Shown here: in pieces, positions 6,267 to 11,845 of the stretch | Position numbering within the stretch: the stretch's first letter is position 1 | How the letters are laid out: each line of letters starts with the position of its first letter | DNA from: JBKBRC01 sp046292345 | GTDB taxonomy: Bacteria; Bacteroidota; Rhodothermia; Rhodothermales; Rubricoccaceae | Reading direction: 5' to 3' | NCBI GenBank assembly: GCA_046292345.1 | Contig: JBKBRC010000059.1 | Span: forward strand, 1 to 13,011 | DNA: 13,011 nucleotides | Notes under the pieces: model-generated | What the model saw: the letters and a program-made list of their open reading frames with translations, nothing else | What the model was told of the DNA's origin: nothing | Databases searched by the model: none | Position numbers and translations under genes: made by a program

Positions 6267-7098
6267 GTGAGACGCCTGCCCCTCGTCGCCCTGCTCGTGC
6301 TGCTCGTCGCCGGCTGCGGCCGCAGCGAGACGACTGTCGTCGTGCCCGAGGTCGCGCCCTCGGGGGTCCTGCCCGCCGCCGCCCCGCCCGACACGCTCGT
6401 CTTCGACGACGACGACCCGGACACGCCGGCCGTTTCGGACGGCGGCCTGTTCGCGCCGCTGCCCGGCGAACCGCTGCTGCCTGCCGCGCCCGGTGCGCCT
6501 GCCGCGCCCGGTGCGCCTGCCGCGCCCGGTGCGCCTGCCGCGCCCGGTGCGCCNNNNNNNNNNNNNNNNNNNNNNNNNNNNNNNNNNNNNNNNNNNNNNN
6601 NNNNNNNNNNNNNNNNNNNNNNNNNNNNNNNNNNNNNNNNNNNNNNNNNNNNNGCCTGCCGCGCCCGGTGCGCCTGCCGCGCCCGGTGCGCCTGCCGCGC
6701 CCGGTGCGCCTGCCGCGCCCGGTGCGCCCTCCGTACCCGTTGCCGCCGAGCCGTTCGAGGCCTTCCTGGAACGCTTCAAGGCGGCCGTCCGCGCGCGCGA
6801 CCGCGAGGCGCTGGCTGCCATGGTCGTCTTCTCGGACAACCTCACGCGCGACGAGTTCGACACGTACTTTGAGCCCGTCTTCGACGGGCCGTTTGCGGCG
6901 CGTATGCTCGCGCTCACGCCGCGGGACTTCGCGCGGCAGGGTGACGCGCGCACCATCACCGTCCGCGCCGGCTTCGATGCCGACGGCAACCCCGTGCCCG
7001 AGGACGAGGCCGTCTCGGAATCCTCGGCGCGCCTGCGCTTCCTGCCCGGCCCCGATGGGCGCTACCGCCTCGTAGACCTCGACGTGGCCCAGACCTGA
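6267..7098 (+). CDS. Lipoprotein with (PAAPGA)n linker and C-terminal domain paralogous to the next gene (contains assembly gap)
   Basis: I do not recognise a named family. The GTG start at 6267 gives a lipoprotein signal peptide, MRRLPLVALLVLLVAGC, with the lipidated Cys at residue 17. A short acidic, disordered stretch containing FDDDDPD follows, then a proline/alanine-rich linker of hexapeptide repeats PAAPGA: four copies before and four after a run of 100 Ns. A folded domain of about 110 residues closes the protein. It opens with FLERFKAAVRARDREALAAM, includes LTRDEFDTYFEP and ends in GRYRLVDLDVAQT. The reading frame before the gap (position 6267 phase) and after it (stop at 7098) differ only because the gap is given as 100. 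Repeat register on both sides requires a multiple of three, so I treat this as one intact gene. Exported and membrane-anchored, role unknown. Confidence 0.72.
6480..6726 (+). repeat. 18-bp tandem repeat encoding PAAPGA
   Basis: The unit CCTGCCGCGCCCGGTGCG is repeated exactly four times at 6480-6551 and four times at 6655-6726, with the assembly gap between. No substitutions are visible between copies, which points to recent expansion or homogenisation. At least nine units are expected once the gap is closed, unless the contigs overlap. Confidence 0.95.
6554..6653. other. Assembly gap (100 Ns) inside the tandem repeat
   Basis: Exactly 100 Ns, the usual placeholder for a gap of unknown size. 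The repeat stops 2 bases into a unit on the left and resumes at the last base of a unit on the right. If the repeat is perfect, the true length is 15+18n bases, for example 15, 33, 51 or 105. Confidence 0.97.
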
Positions 7099-7148
7099 CC
7101 GGCCGGCCCCGCCTGCTCGCGGTGCGGCACGGCTGCTTCCATTTGCTC

Positions 7149-7619
7149 ATGCGCTGTCTGACGCTCGCTCTCGCGCTGGCCCTCGCCGCCTGCGCCACCG
7201 ACCCGCCCGCCGCGCCCGCAGGCGGCGCCACGCCCGATCCGGCCGCCCAGGACACGGCGGCCGCCGATACGGATCTCGACCGGTTCTTCGCGCGCTTCCA
7301 GGAGGCGGTGCGCGACGGCGACCGGGCGGCGCTGCTCGCACTGACGGACTTCTCGCAGGGGGGCACGCTGACCGAGGACGAGTTCGCCGCCAACCACCTT
7401 GGCGCGCTGCTCGACCCCGCCTCGCCCGTCCGCGCGCGCGTCCTGGCGGCCTCGGCCGACGAGCTCACGCCCGACGAGGAGGGCCGCCAGGTGCTGGAGG
7501 TGTTCGAGAGCGAGCAGGACGCCGGCGGCAACACGCTCTACGAGTCGCTCACAGTGCTCTCGTTCGGGCAGAACGCCGCCGGGCAGTACCGCCTCGTGGA
7601 CTACTTCGTGGCCGGCTGA
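7149..7619 (+). CDS. Lipoprotein paralogous to the C-terminal domain of the preceding gene
   Basis: Not a family I can name. From the ATG at 7149 the product (156 residues) begins MRCLTLALALALAAC, a short lipoprotein signal peptide with the lipobox LAAC and lipidated Cys15. A GTG at 7122 would add nine residues before this and is less likely. A short Ala/Pro/Asp-rich spacer leads to a domain that clearly aligns with the upstream protein: FFARFQEAVRDGDRAALLAL against FLERFKAAVRARDREALAAM, then LTEDEF against LTRDEF, and GQYRLVDYF against GRYRLVDLD near the end. The pair probably arose by tandem duplication. This copy lacks the long PAAPGA linker. It is 50 bases after the upstream stop and is likely co-transcribed; its last codons lie inside a perfect 32-bp palindrome. 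Confidence 0.82.
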   Translation: MRCLTLALALALAACATDPPAAPAGGATPDPAAQDTAAADTDLDRFFARFQEAVRDGDRAALLALTDFSQGGTLTEDEFAANHLGALLDPASPVRARVLAASADELTPDEEGRQVLEVFESEQDAGGNTLYESLTVLSFGQNAAGQYRLVDYFVAG

Positions 7620-7641
7620 GCGGCCGGCCGCTCAGCCGGCC
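7610..7641. terminator. Perfect 32-bp palindrome, probable bidirectional terminator
   Basis: Left arm GGCCGGCTGAGCGGCC (7610-7625) is followed immediately by its exact reverse complement (7626-7641). It includes the stop codon of the + strand lipoprotein gene and ends 14 bases before the stop codon of the converging NamZ-type gene. It would fold on either transcript into a roughly 14-bp stem with a small loop. There is no T run, which is common in very GC-rich genomes. Confidence 0.65.
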
Positions 7642-7655
7642 GCGCGGGCAGCGCG

Positions 7656-8984
7656 TCAGGGGTAGAGCAGGTAGGGCGCCCGCCGCGCGCGGAACGCCTC
7701 GGCGTCGGCGGCCCAGGCGGCTACGATCGCCTCCGGGCGGTCGCCGGCGACCAGGCGCGCCCGCAGGCGGTCGGTGCCGTAGAGCTTGGCGAGCCAGTCG
7801 GCCCGGAAGAAGGTGCGGCGCTGCGCTGCTGGCACGGCGTGGTAGAACGCGTGCAGCAGGTGCACGCCCGTCTCGAGCGGCCGGAACGCCTCGGCATCGG
7901 TGACGACGATACGGATGCCGCCGAGCGCGCGGCCCTCGAGCCTGGGACCGCTGGCCATGCCGGGGATAGAGACGGGCGTGAACGGTGCCGCCTCGAAGCG
8001 CACGCCCGGCAGGCCGCGTCCGTTCAGCGCGGCGGCGAGCGCGGCGGCGTCCACACCGGGCGCGCCGACGAGCCGGAACGGCGTGCGTGTGCCCCGGCCC
8101 TCGCTGGCCGCCGTTCCCTCGAAGAGCCCCGCGCCCGGGTAGAGGCGCGCCGTCTCGACGTCCGGGACGTTGGGCGAGGGAGGGACCCACGGCAAGCCGG
8201 TCGCCTCCCAGGGCATGTTCCTCGTGTAGCCCTTGAGCGCGACGACGCGCAGGTCGAGCCGTTCGAGGCCCGCGAGGAGCCGCTCGCCCTGGATCATGCG
8301 CGCCAGCTCGCCCACGGTCAGGCCGTGCGTGACCGGAATGGCGAACAGCCCCACGAACGAGCGGTGCCGCGCCTCGATGACGGGCCCCTCGACGCGGTCG
8401 CCGATGGGGTTGGGGCGATCCAGAACAACGAACGGAATCCCGGCCTCGGCGGCGGCCTGCATGGCCAGGCCCATCGTGGAGATGTACGTGTAGAAGCGCG
8501 CTCCGATGTCCTGCATGTCGAACACGAGCACGTCGAGGCCGCGCAGCTGCGCGGGCGTGGGCTTTCGCGTCTCGCCGTAGAGGCTGTAGACCGGCACACC
8601 GGTCGCGGGGTCGCGCCCGTCGCGGACGCGGTCGCCGGCCTCGGCCGTCCCGCGCAGGCCATGCTCGGGGCCGAAGAGGGCTGCGAGCGTCACCGCCGGT
8701 GCGGCATGGAGCCGGTCGATCAGATGCGCCGGACCGCCGTCGGCCGTGTCCACGAGGGCGGTGTGGTTGGTGACGAGGCCCACGCGCAGGCCGCGCAGCT
8801 CGGCGAAGCCCCCTGCGACGAGGCGCTGCGCGCCCGTCTGCACGGCCGGCGGCGCGTGCGCCGGCTGCGCAGACGACGGGGCCGGGTCGGGCGGCAGGGC
8901 CGGAGCGGCTGGCAGGCCGCTCTGGCAGGCGGCGAGCAAGAGCGCGAGCAGAAGCGGCATGGAACGGGGCGGAGCGCGGGACAT
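7656..8984 (-). CDS. namZ: Exo-beta-N-acetylmuramidase NamZ family lipoprotein (DUF1343, GH171)
   Basis: Members of this family release N-acetylmuramic acid from the non-reducing ends of peptidoglycan fragments and act in murein recovery. The 442-residue product begins with a lipoprotein signal peptide (Arg at 3 and 7, hydrophobic stretch, lipobox LAAC, Cys20). A Pro/Ala-rich tether to about residue 50 follows. The family core then shows VGLVTNHTAL (68-77), the hallmark GPEHGLRG (105-112) and DMQDIGARFYTY (156-167). The segments LDRPNPIGDRVEGP, SPNVPD and EGRGTRTPF follow further along. The start ATG at 8984 is preferred over Met9 because it supplies the positive charges of the signal peptide. 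It is the last gene of the minus-strand block, 110 bases after the DUF4139 gene, and converges on the lipoprotein pair across the palindrome. Family assignment is secure; substrate is inferred from characterised homologues. Confidence 0.92.
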   Translation of the reverse strand: MSRAPPRSMPLLLALLLAACQSGLPAAPALPPDPAPSSAQPAHAPPAVQTGAQRLVAGGFAELRGLRVGLVTNHTALVDTADGGPAHLIDRLHAAPAVTLAALFGPEHGLRGTAEAGDRVRDGRDPATGVPVYSLYGETRKPTPAQLRGLDVLVFDMQDIGARFYTYISTMGLAMQAAAEAGIPFVVLDRPNPIGDRVEGPVIEARHRSFVGLFAIPVTHGLTVGELARMIQGERLLAGLERLDLRVVALKGYTRNMPWEATGLPWVPPSPNVPDVETARLYPGAGLFEGTAASEGRGTRTPFRLVGAPGVDAAALAAALNGRGLPGVRFEAAPFTPVSIPGMASGPRLEGRALGGIRIVVTDAEAFRPLETGVHLLHAFYHAVPAAQRRTFFRADWLAKLYGTDRLRARLVAGDRPEAIVAAWAADAEAFRARRAPYLLYP

Positions 8985-9031
8985 GCCCGCGAAGATCGCA
9001 CGGGCGCGCCCCCGGCTCGTCCGGTCGGGCG

Positions 9032-9066
9032 CGGAATCCAGTCGCAGGATCCGCCGGAGGATTCCG
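9032..9066 (-). repeat. Inverted repeat between the DUF4139 gene and the NamZ gene
   Basis: CGGAATCC (9032-9039) and GGATTCCG (9059-9066) are exact reverse complements separated by 19 bases that themselves contain the palindrome GGATCC. The repeat is 29-63 bases past the DUF4139 stop and upstream of the NamZ start, so it may be a terminator or an operator; nothing in the sequence decides between them. Confidence 0.5.
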
Positions 9067-9071
9067 AACGA

Positions 9072-9098
9072 ACGGGCCGGTCAGGACGGGCCGGTCAG
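9072..9098. repeat. 14-bp-period tandem duplication at the DUF4139 stop codon
   Basis: ACGGGCCGGTCAG occurs at 9072-9084 and again at 9086-9098. The second copy contains the DUF4139 stop codon (9095-9097 on the minus strand), so the first copy looks like a small duplication of the gene's end. Confidence 0.7.
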
Positions 9099-10543
9099 AA
9101 CGTCGTGCGCGCGGTGTAGCGGACAGTCACGGTCTCGTTAGGACCGAGGCGAACCGGGAATTCGGCCGTGTAGGCGTCGAGCCGGTTGTGCGTGTGCGTG
9201 CTCTGCGTGACCTGCCAGTCGCCCCAGAGGCGCTCGACGACGAACACCTCCTGCGGCGCGTCCTTGCGGTTGCGCACCTCCACCTCGACCGTCACCTCGC
9301 GCACGCGCTCGCTCAGGCGGCGCTCCGCCACCTGGCGCCGCGTCCCGACGACGTCGAACGCGTCGCCGATGTAGAGGCGCACCTTCTCGTCGCGCGGCGT
9401 GTGCCCGATCTGGTCCTCGCCGATGAACTGGAGCGCGCCCGTACGGTCGGCCTTGTAGACGCGCACGCGGCCGGCGGGCAGGGGCATGCCCATCCGGTTG
9501 GCAGTCGTGTTCATGAGCTCGAGCGTGACGGCGGCGCTCATTTCCTCGCCGACGGCGCCGGGGCGGCGCGGGCGGGGGAACGGGAAGTACTGCCCGGAGC
9601 CGTCGAAGACGAGGCGGCGCGTGACGGCCGCGCCGGCGGCGGCAAGCAGCTGCATCTGCTTCGTCTCGCCCTCGGCGACGGTCGTCGTGCCGTCGAGCGT
9701 GTAGAGGTGGTACTCGAAGAAGCTCTCCTGCTCGAACGCCGGCGCGGCGCGGGCCTCGGCGACGGCGAAGTCGTACATCGCCTGGCGCGGGGCGCGCAGA
9801 GGCGGCTGCACGCGGCGCACGTCGCCGGCCATCAGCTGCAGGCGCGCCTCGCGGAACGTGGCCCCGGACTGGTTCTCGAGCGTGACCCAGCCCGTCAGGT
9901 CGAGGCCCGTCTCGGCCTCGTTGACGAGCGCCACGTAGTCGGCCTTCCACGAGAGCCCGTCGGTGATGTAGCTCGTCTCGACGTCCTGGGCGCCGGCGCG
10001 CTCGCTCTGGAGGCGCCACAGGAGCGACGGGCGCGGCAGGAGGCCGTCGGGCAGGCCCATCAGCTCGATCGTGCCCGGGGGGTCGACGAGCACGCGCCCG
10101 TCGTCGAGGCGGATGATGCGGCCCTGGCCGGGCTGGCTCAGCAGCACGCCCTCCTCCACGACCACGCGCTCGCCCATCGGCCGTACGAGGCGGACGCGCT
10201 GCCCGACGGCGGCGTCGAGCACGCTCTGCGTGCCGATGAGCGCCTGCTGGTAGTTCTGCTCGCGCACGACGAAGCTGCCCGGGGCCGTCAGCGAGCGCAC
10301 GGCGATGCTCGTCGGGTCGATGCGCCGCGGGACGCCCTCGAAGCGGACGTCGGTCACGCCGCGCGCGAGCGTGAGCGGGCGCACCTCCCGCACGAGGCCG
10401 AAGCCGCCGTTGTAGACCGTCAGCGCGACGCCGCGCTGGCTCTCGGGTGCAGAGACGACGGGCGGACCGCTCGTCTGGGCGGCGGCGGGGGGCAGGGCCG
10501 GCATGGCGAGCGCGGCGAGGGCGGCGAGGGCGAGGAAGCGCAT
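9095..10543 (-). CDS. Secreted DUF4139 domain-containing protein
   Basis: Function unknown; DUF4139 proteins are mostly beta-rich, often exported, and some members are annotated as mucoidy-inhibitor-like. The 482-residue product has a clear Sec signal peptide (MRFLALAALAALAMPALPPA, cleavage probably after AAA near residue 22). It continues with VALTVYNGGFGLVREVRPL, a typical opening of the family. The DUF4139 core follows, recognisable by YITDGLSWKADYVALV, TGWVTLENQSGATFREARLQL and, toward the C-terminus, VTVEVEVRNRKDAPQEVFVVE. It ends in NETVTVRYTARTTF. The long coiled-coil insertion and the separate DUF4140 N-terminal domain of some relatives are not evident. The ATG at 10543 directly precedes the signal peptide. 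It lies 228 bases downstream of ndk and is separated from it by a strong hairpin, so it probably has its own promoter, though I see no convincing one. Confidence 0.87.
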   Translation of the reverse strand: MRFLALAALAALAMPALPPAAAQTSGPPVVSAPESQRGVALTVYNGGFGLVREVRPLTLARGVTDVRFEGVPRRIDPTSIAVRSLTAPGSFVVREQNYQQALIGTQSVLDAAVGQRVRLVRPMGERVVVEEGVLLSQPGQGRIIRLDDGRVLVDPPGTIELMGLPDGLLPRPSLLWRLQSERAGAQDVETSYITDGLSWKADYVALVNEAETGLDLTGWVTLENQSGATFREARLQLMAGDVRRVQPPLRAPRQAMYDFAVAEARAAPAFEQESFFEYHLYTLDGTTTVAEGETKQMQLLAAAGAAVTRRLVFDGSGQYFPFPRPRRPGAVGEEMSAAVTLELMNTTANRMGMPLPAGRVRVYKADRTGALQFIGEDQIGHTPRDEKVRLYIGDAFDVVGTRRQVAERRLSERVREVTVEVEVRNRKDAPQEVFVVERLWGDWQVTQSTHTHNRLDAYTAEFPVRLGPNETVTVRYTARTTF

Positions 10544-10644
10544 GGGCGGAGAGGATAAGGCCCGCCTAGTACGTTCGGCGTGTCGGCTCTAGTGTTGGAG
10601 CCCGCACAGCCCTCCGGCGGAGCGCCTCGGCGCAGCCTGCAGGA

Positions 10645-10658
10645 GGCAGGTTCCTGCC
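10645..10658. repeat. Small inverted repeat in the ndk-DUF4139 intergenic region
   Basis: GGCAGG, TT, CCTGCC: a 6-bp perfect stem with a 2-base centre about 100 bases upstream of the DUF4139 start. It could be a protein-binding site or part of the decay of the neighbouring repeat block; function not shown. Confidence 0.35.
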
Positions 10659-10660
10659 CC

Positions 10661-10684
10661 TCTGAGGGTTCCTCTGAGGGTTCC
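10661..10684. repeat. 12-bp tandem repeat (two copies)
   Basis: TCTGAGGGTTCC is present twice in direct tandem, followed by the partial copy TC. It lies between the ndk terminator hairpin and the DUF4139 gene. Non-coding as far as can be judged. Confidence 0.8.
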
Positions 10685-10692
10685 TCAGACGA

Positions 10693-10729
10693 CCGAGGCC
10701 GGCGCCGCACGCCGCGGCGCCGGCCTCGG
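10693..10729 (-). terminator. Strong hairpin downstream of ndk
   Basis: CCGAGGCCGGCGCCGC (10693-10708) and its exact reverse complement (10714-10729) form a 16-bp stem with a 5-base loop, 42 bases past the ndk stop on the minus strand. The transcript after it reads TCGTCTGAGG, only weakly U-rich. It is the best candidate terminator in the window. Confidence 0.7.
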
Positions 10730-10771
10730 GAAGTGGCTGCAGAAGAGCGTGACCGCGCGCGTGAGCGCGCC

Positions 10772-11212
10772 TCAGGCGTCGATCACGTCGGCGCCGCCGG
10801 AGACGATCTCGCTCTCGGAGAAGAAATACCGGCCCTCCTTGACGCCGTTCTCGGGCGAGTCGGAGCCGTGTACGGCGTTCTCGCCCATCGAGCGGGCGAA
10901 CTGCTTGCGGAGGGTGCCCTCGGCGGCCTGCTCGGGGTTGGTCGCGCCGATGACCTCGCGCCACCTGGCGACGGCGTCTTCGCGCTCGAGCACGAGCGGG
11001 ATGCACGGCCCGCTGGCCATGAACTGCGTCAACTCGCCGAAGAACGGCCGCTCGGCGTGCACGGCGTAGAAGCCTTCGGCCTGGCGGGGCGTGAGATGGA
11101 CGAGCTTCATCGCGCGGATGGCGAAGCCCTCGGCAAGGATCCGGTCGATGATCTTGCCGGCGTGCCCGGCGGCGACGGCGTCGGGCTTGATGATGGCGAG
11201 CGTGCGCTCCAT
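10772..11212 (-). CDS. ndk: Nucleoside diphosphate kinase
   Basis: Transfers the gamma phosphate of ATP to nucleoside diphosphates through a phospho-histidine; cytoplasmic. The 146-residue product is of standard length. It begins MERTLAIIKPDAV with the conserved Lys9, and carries the active-site signature NAVHGSDS with catalytic His115. It also has the conserved GATNP (89-93) and the SMGENAVHGSD loop. The start ATG at 11212 gives the usual N-terminus. No Shine-Dalgarno sequence is seen upstream. The 150 bases between it and the preceding minus-strand gene contain a pair of direct repeats (CGCARGAAACCGG) that might be a promoter or operator. A strong hairpin follows the stop codon, so ndk is probably monocistronic. 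Confidence 0.97.
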   Translation of the reverse strand: MERTLAIIKPDAVAAGHAGKIIDRILAEGFAIRAMKLVHLTPRQAEGFYAVHAERPFFGELTQFMASGPCIPLVLEREDAVARWREVIGATNPEQAAEGTLRKQFARSMGENAVHGSDSPENGVKEGRYFFSESEIVSGGADVIDA

Positions 11213-11251
11213 GAGCAGAGGCGGGAGGATGGGACGAGGGTGCGGGTCGGC

Positions 11252-11284
11252 CGCAGGAAACCGGCGCGCCTCGCAAGAAACCGG
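11252..11284 (-). promoter_or_regulatory. Direct repeats upstream of ndk, candidate operator or promoter region
   Basis: CGCAGGAAACCGG (11252-11264) and CGCAAGAAACCGG (11272-11284) differ at one base and start 20 bases apart, 39-72 bases upstream of the ndk ATG. On the coding strand they read CCGGTTTCTTGCG then CCGGTTTCCTGCG. The 20-base, two-turn spacing suits a dimeric regulator or could place TTTC-rich promoter boxes, but no function can be proved from sequence. Confidence 0.4.
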
Positions 11285-11307
11285 TGCGTCTGGAGGGCCG
11301 CTGCGAA

Positions 11308-11350
11308 GCGCGCACGAAAAGCGCGCCCGAGCGAGTGGCGCGCCCGAGCG
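11308..11350. repeat. Hairpin and direct repeat downstream of the small lipoprotein gene
   Basis: GCGCGC at 11308-11313 and 11321-11326 can pair around a 7-base loop. GCGCGCCCGAGCG occurs at 11321-11333 and again at 11338-11350. The region follows the stop of the minus-strand lipoprotein gene (11363), so it may help end the lipA transcript; the stem is short and this is uncertain. Confidence 0.35.
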
Positions 11351-11362
11351 GCGCCGGGTGGG

Positions 11363-11845
11363 TCAGCGGCGCGACGCGCGGCGCGGCGGCAGCGGCGGCA
11401 GCGGCCCGCAGCGCGCGTCCATCGCCGCGCGGGCCTCCTCGGCGGAGAGGCCGGCTGCGAGTACCTCAGCCGGAACGTCCTCGCCGTTGCGCCAAGCGTC
11501 CATGCCGTCGGCCGGCACGAAGCGGAAGACCGAGGGCCCGACGCGCACCGGGCCCTCGAAGAGGTCCCCCGGTTGCGGCGGCGCCGCGGCCTCAGGGAAC
11601 GTGAGCAGCGCGTGGCCGCCCTCGGCAAACGTGCGTGCCGCGACGACGGCGCAGCCCGCGCGGGCCTGCGTCACCATGTGCGCGCCGAGCGTGGTGCCGG
11701 CCGGCGCGAAGCCGAGCCCGCGGCAGCCGGCTGCGCCGAGCAGCAGGGTGCCCAGTAGCAGCGTGCCCGGCAGCAGCGTGCCCGGCAGCAGCGTGCCCGG
11801 CAGCAGCGTGCCCGGCAGCGGCGTCGCTGGAAGCGCGCGCGCCAT
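11363..11845 (-). CDS. Unrecognised small lipoprotein with repeat-built signal peptide, translationally coupled to lipA
   Basis: No family recognised. The ATG at 11845 shares one base with the lipA stop (TGATG), which usually means translational coupling and supports this start. The 160-residue product opens MARALPATP. Its hydrophobic region is made of five pentapeptide repeats P(G)TLL at about residues 11-35, encoded by a 15-bp tandem repeat. It ends in LLLGAAGC, a plausible lipobox with Cys41, although Ala at -3 is less common than Leu. The 40-residue leader with a single early Arg is long for a lipoprotein signal; it might instead act as a membrane anchor. The remaining 119 residues look soluble, with Cys65 and Cys146 available for a disulfide. 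They contain GDLFEGPVRVGPSVFRFVPADG and finish in a basic, Pro-rich tail. Exported location is inferred. A role linked to lipoate is not implied by the sequence, only by gene order. Confidence 0.72.
   Translation of the reverse strand: MARALPATPLPGTLLPGTLLPGTLLPGTLLLGTLLLGAAGCRGLGFAPAGTTLGAHMVTQARAGCAVVAARTFAEGGHALLTFPEAAAPPQPGDLFEGPVRVGPSVFRFVPADGMDAWRNGEDVPAEVLAAGLSAEEARAAMDARCGPLPPLPPRRASRR
11739..11813 (-). repeat. 15-bp tandem repeat within a signal peptide
   Basis: The unit GGCAGCAGCGTGCCC (plus-strand reading) is present perfectly at 11769-11783, 11784-11798 and 11799-11813. Diverged copies lie at 11754-11768 (two changes) and 11739-11753 (two changes). On the coding strand the units read out as PGTLL or LGTLL, building the hydrophobic core of the lipoprotein leader. 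Confidence 0.93.

Noticed and set aside
6480..6726. CRISPR-like array
   Set aside because: The units are contiguous 18-bp direct repeats with no spacers, in frame and coding for PAAPGA.
6493..7098. Apparent frameshift or second gene in the repeat lipoprotein region
   Set aside because: The frame change coincides with the 100-N placeholder. The repeat register on both sides restores one frame with any gap of 15+18n bases, so there is no evidence of a broken gene.
8985..9000. GATCTTCG upstream of the NamZ gene as a promoter -7 box
   Set aside because: It shares only ATCTT with the other elements and lies so close to the ATG that the transcript would be leaderless; not strong enough to list.
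9188..10558. Long open frames antisense to the DUF4139, NamZ, dacB and dapA/dapD genes
   Set aside because: Their translations are low-complexity Arg/Ala/Gly/Val-rich sequences typical of antisense frames in GC-rich genes; the opposite strand carries recognisable families with intact motifs.
11739..11813. LPGT repeats as sortase (LPXTG) signals
   Set aside because: They are at the N-terminus inside a hydrophobic leader, lack the full LPXTG plus C-terminal anchor layout, and arise from a DNA repeat.
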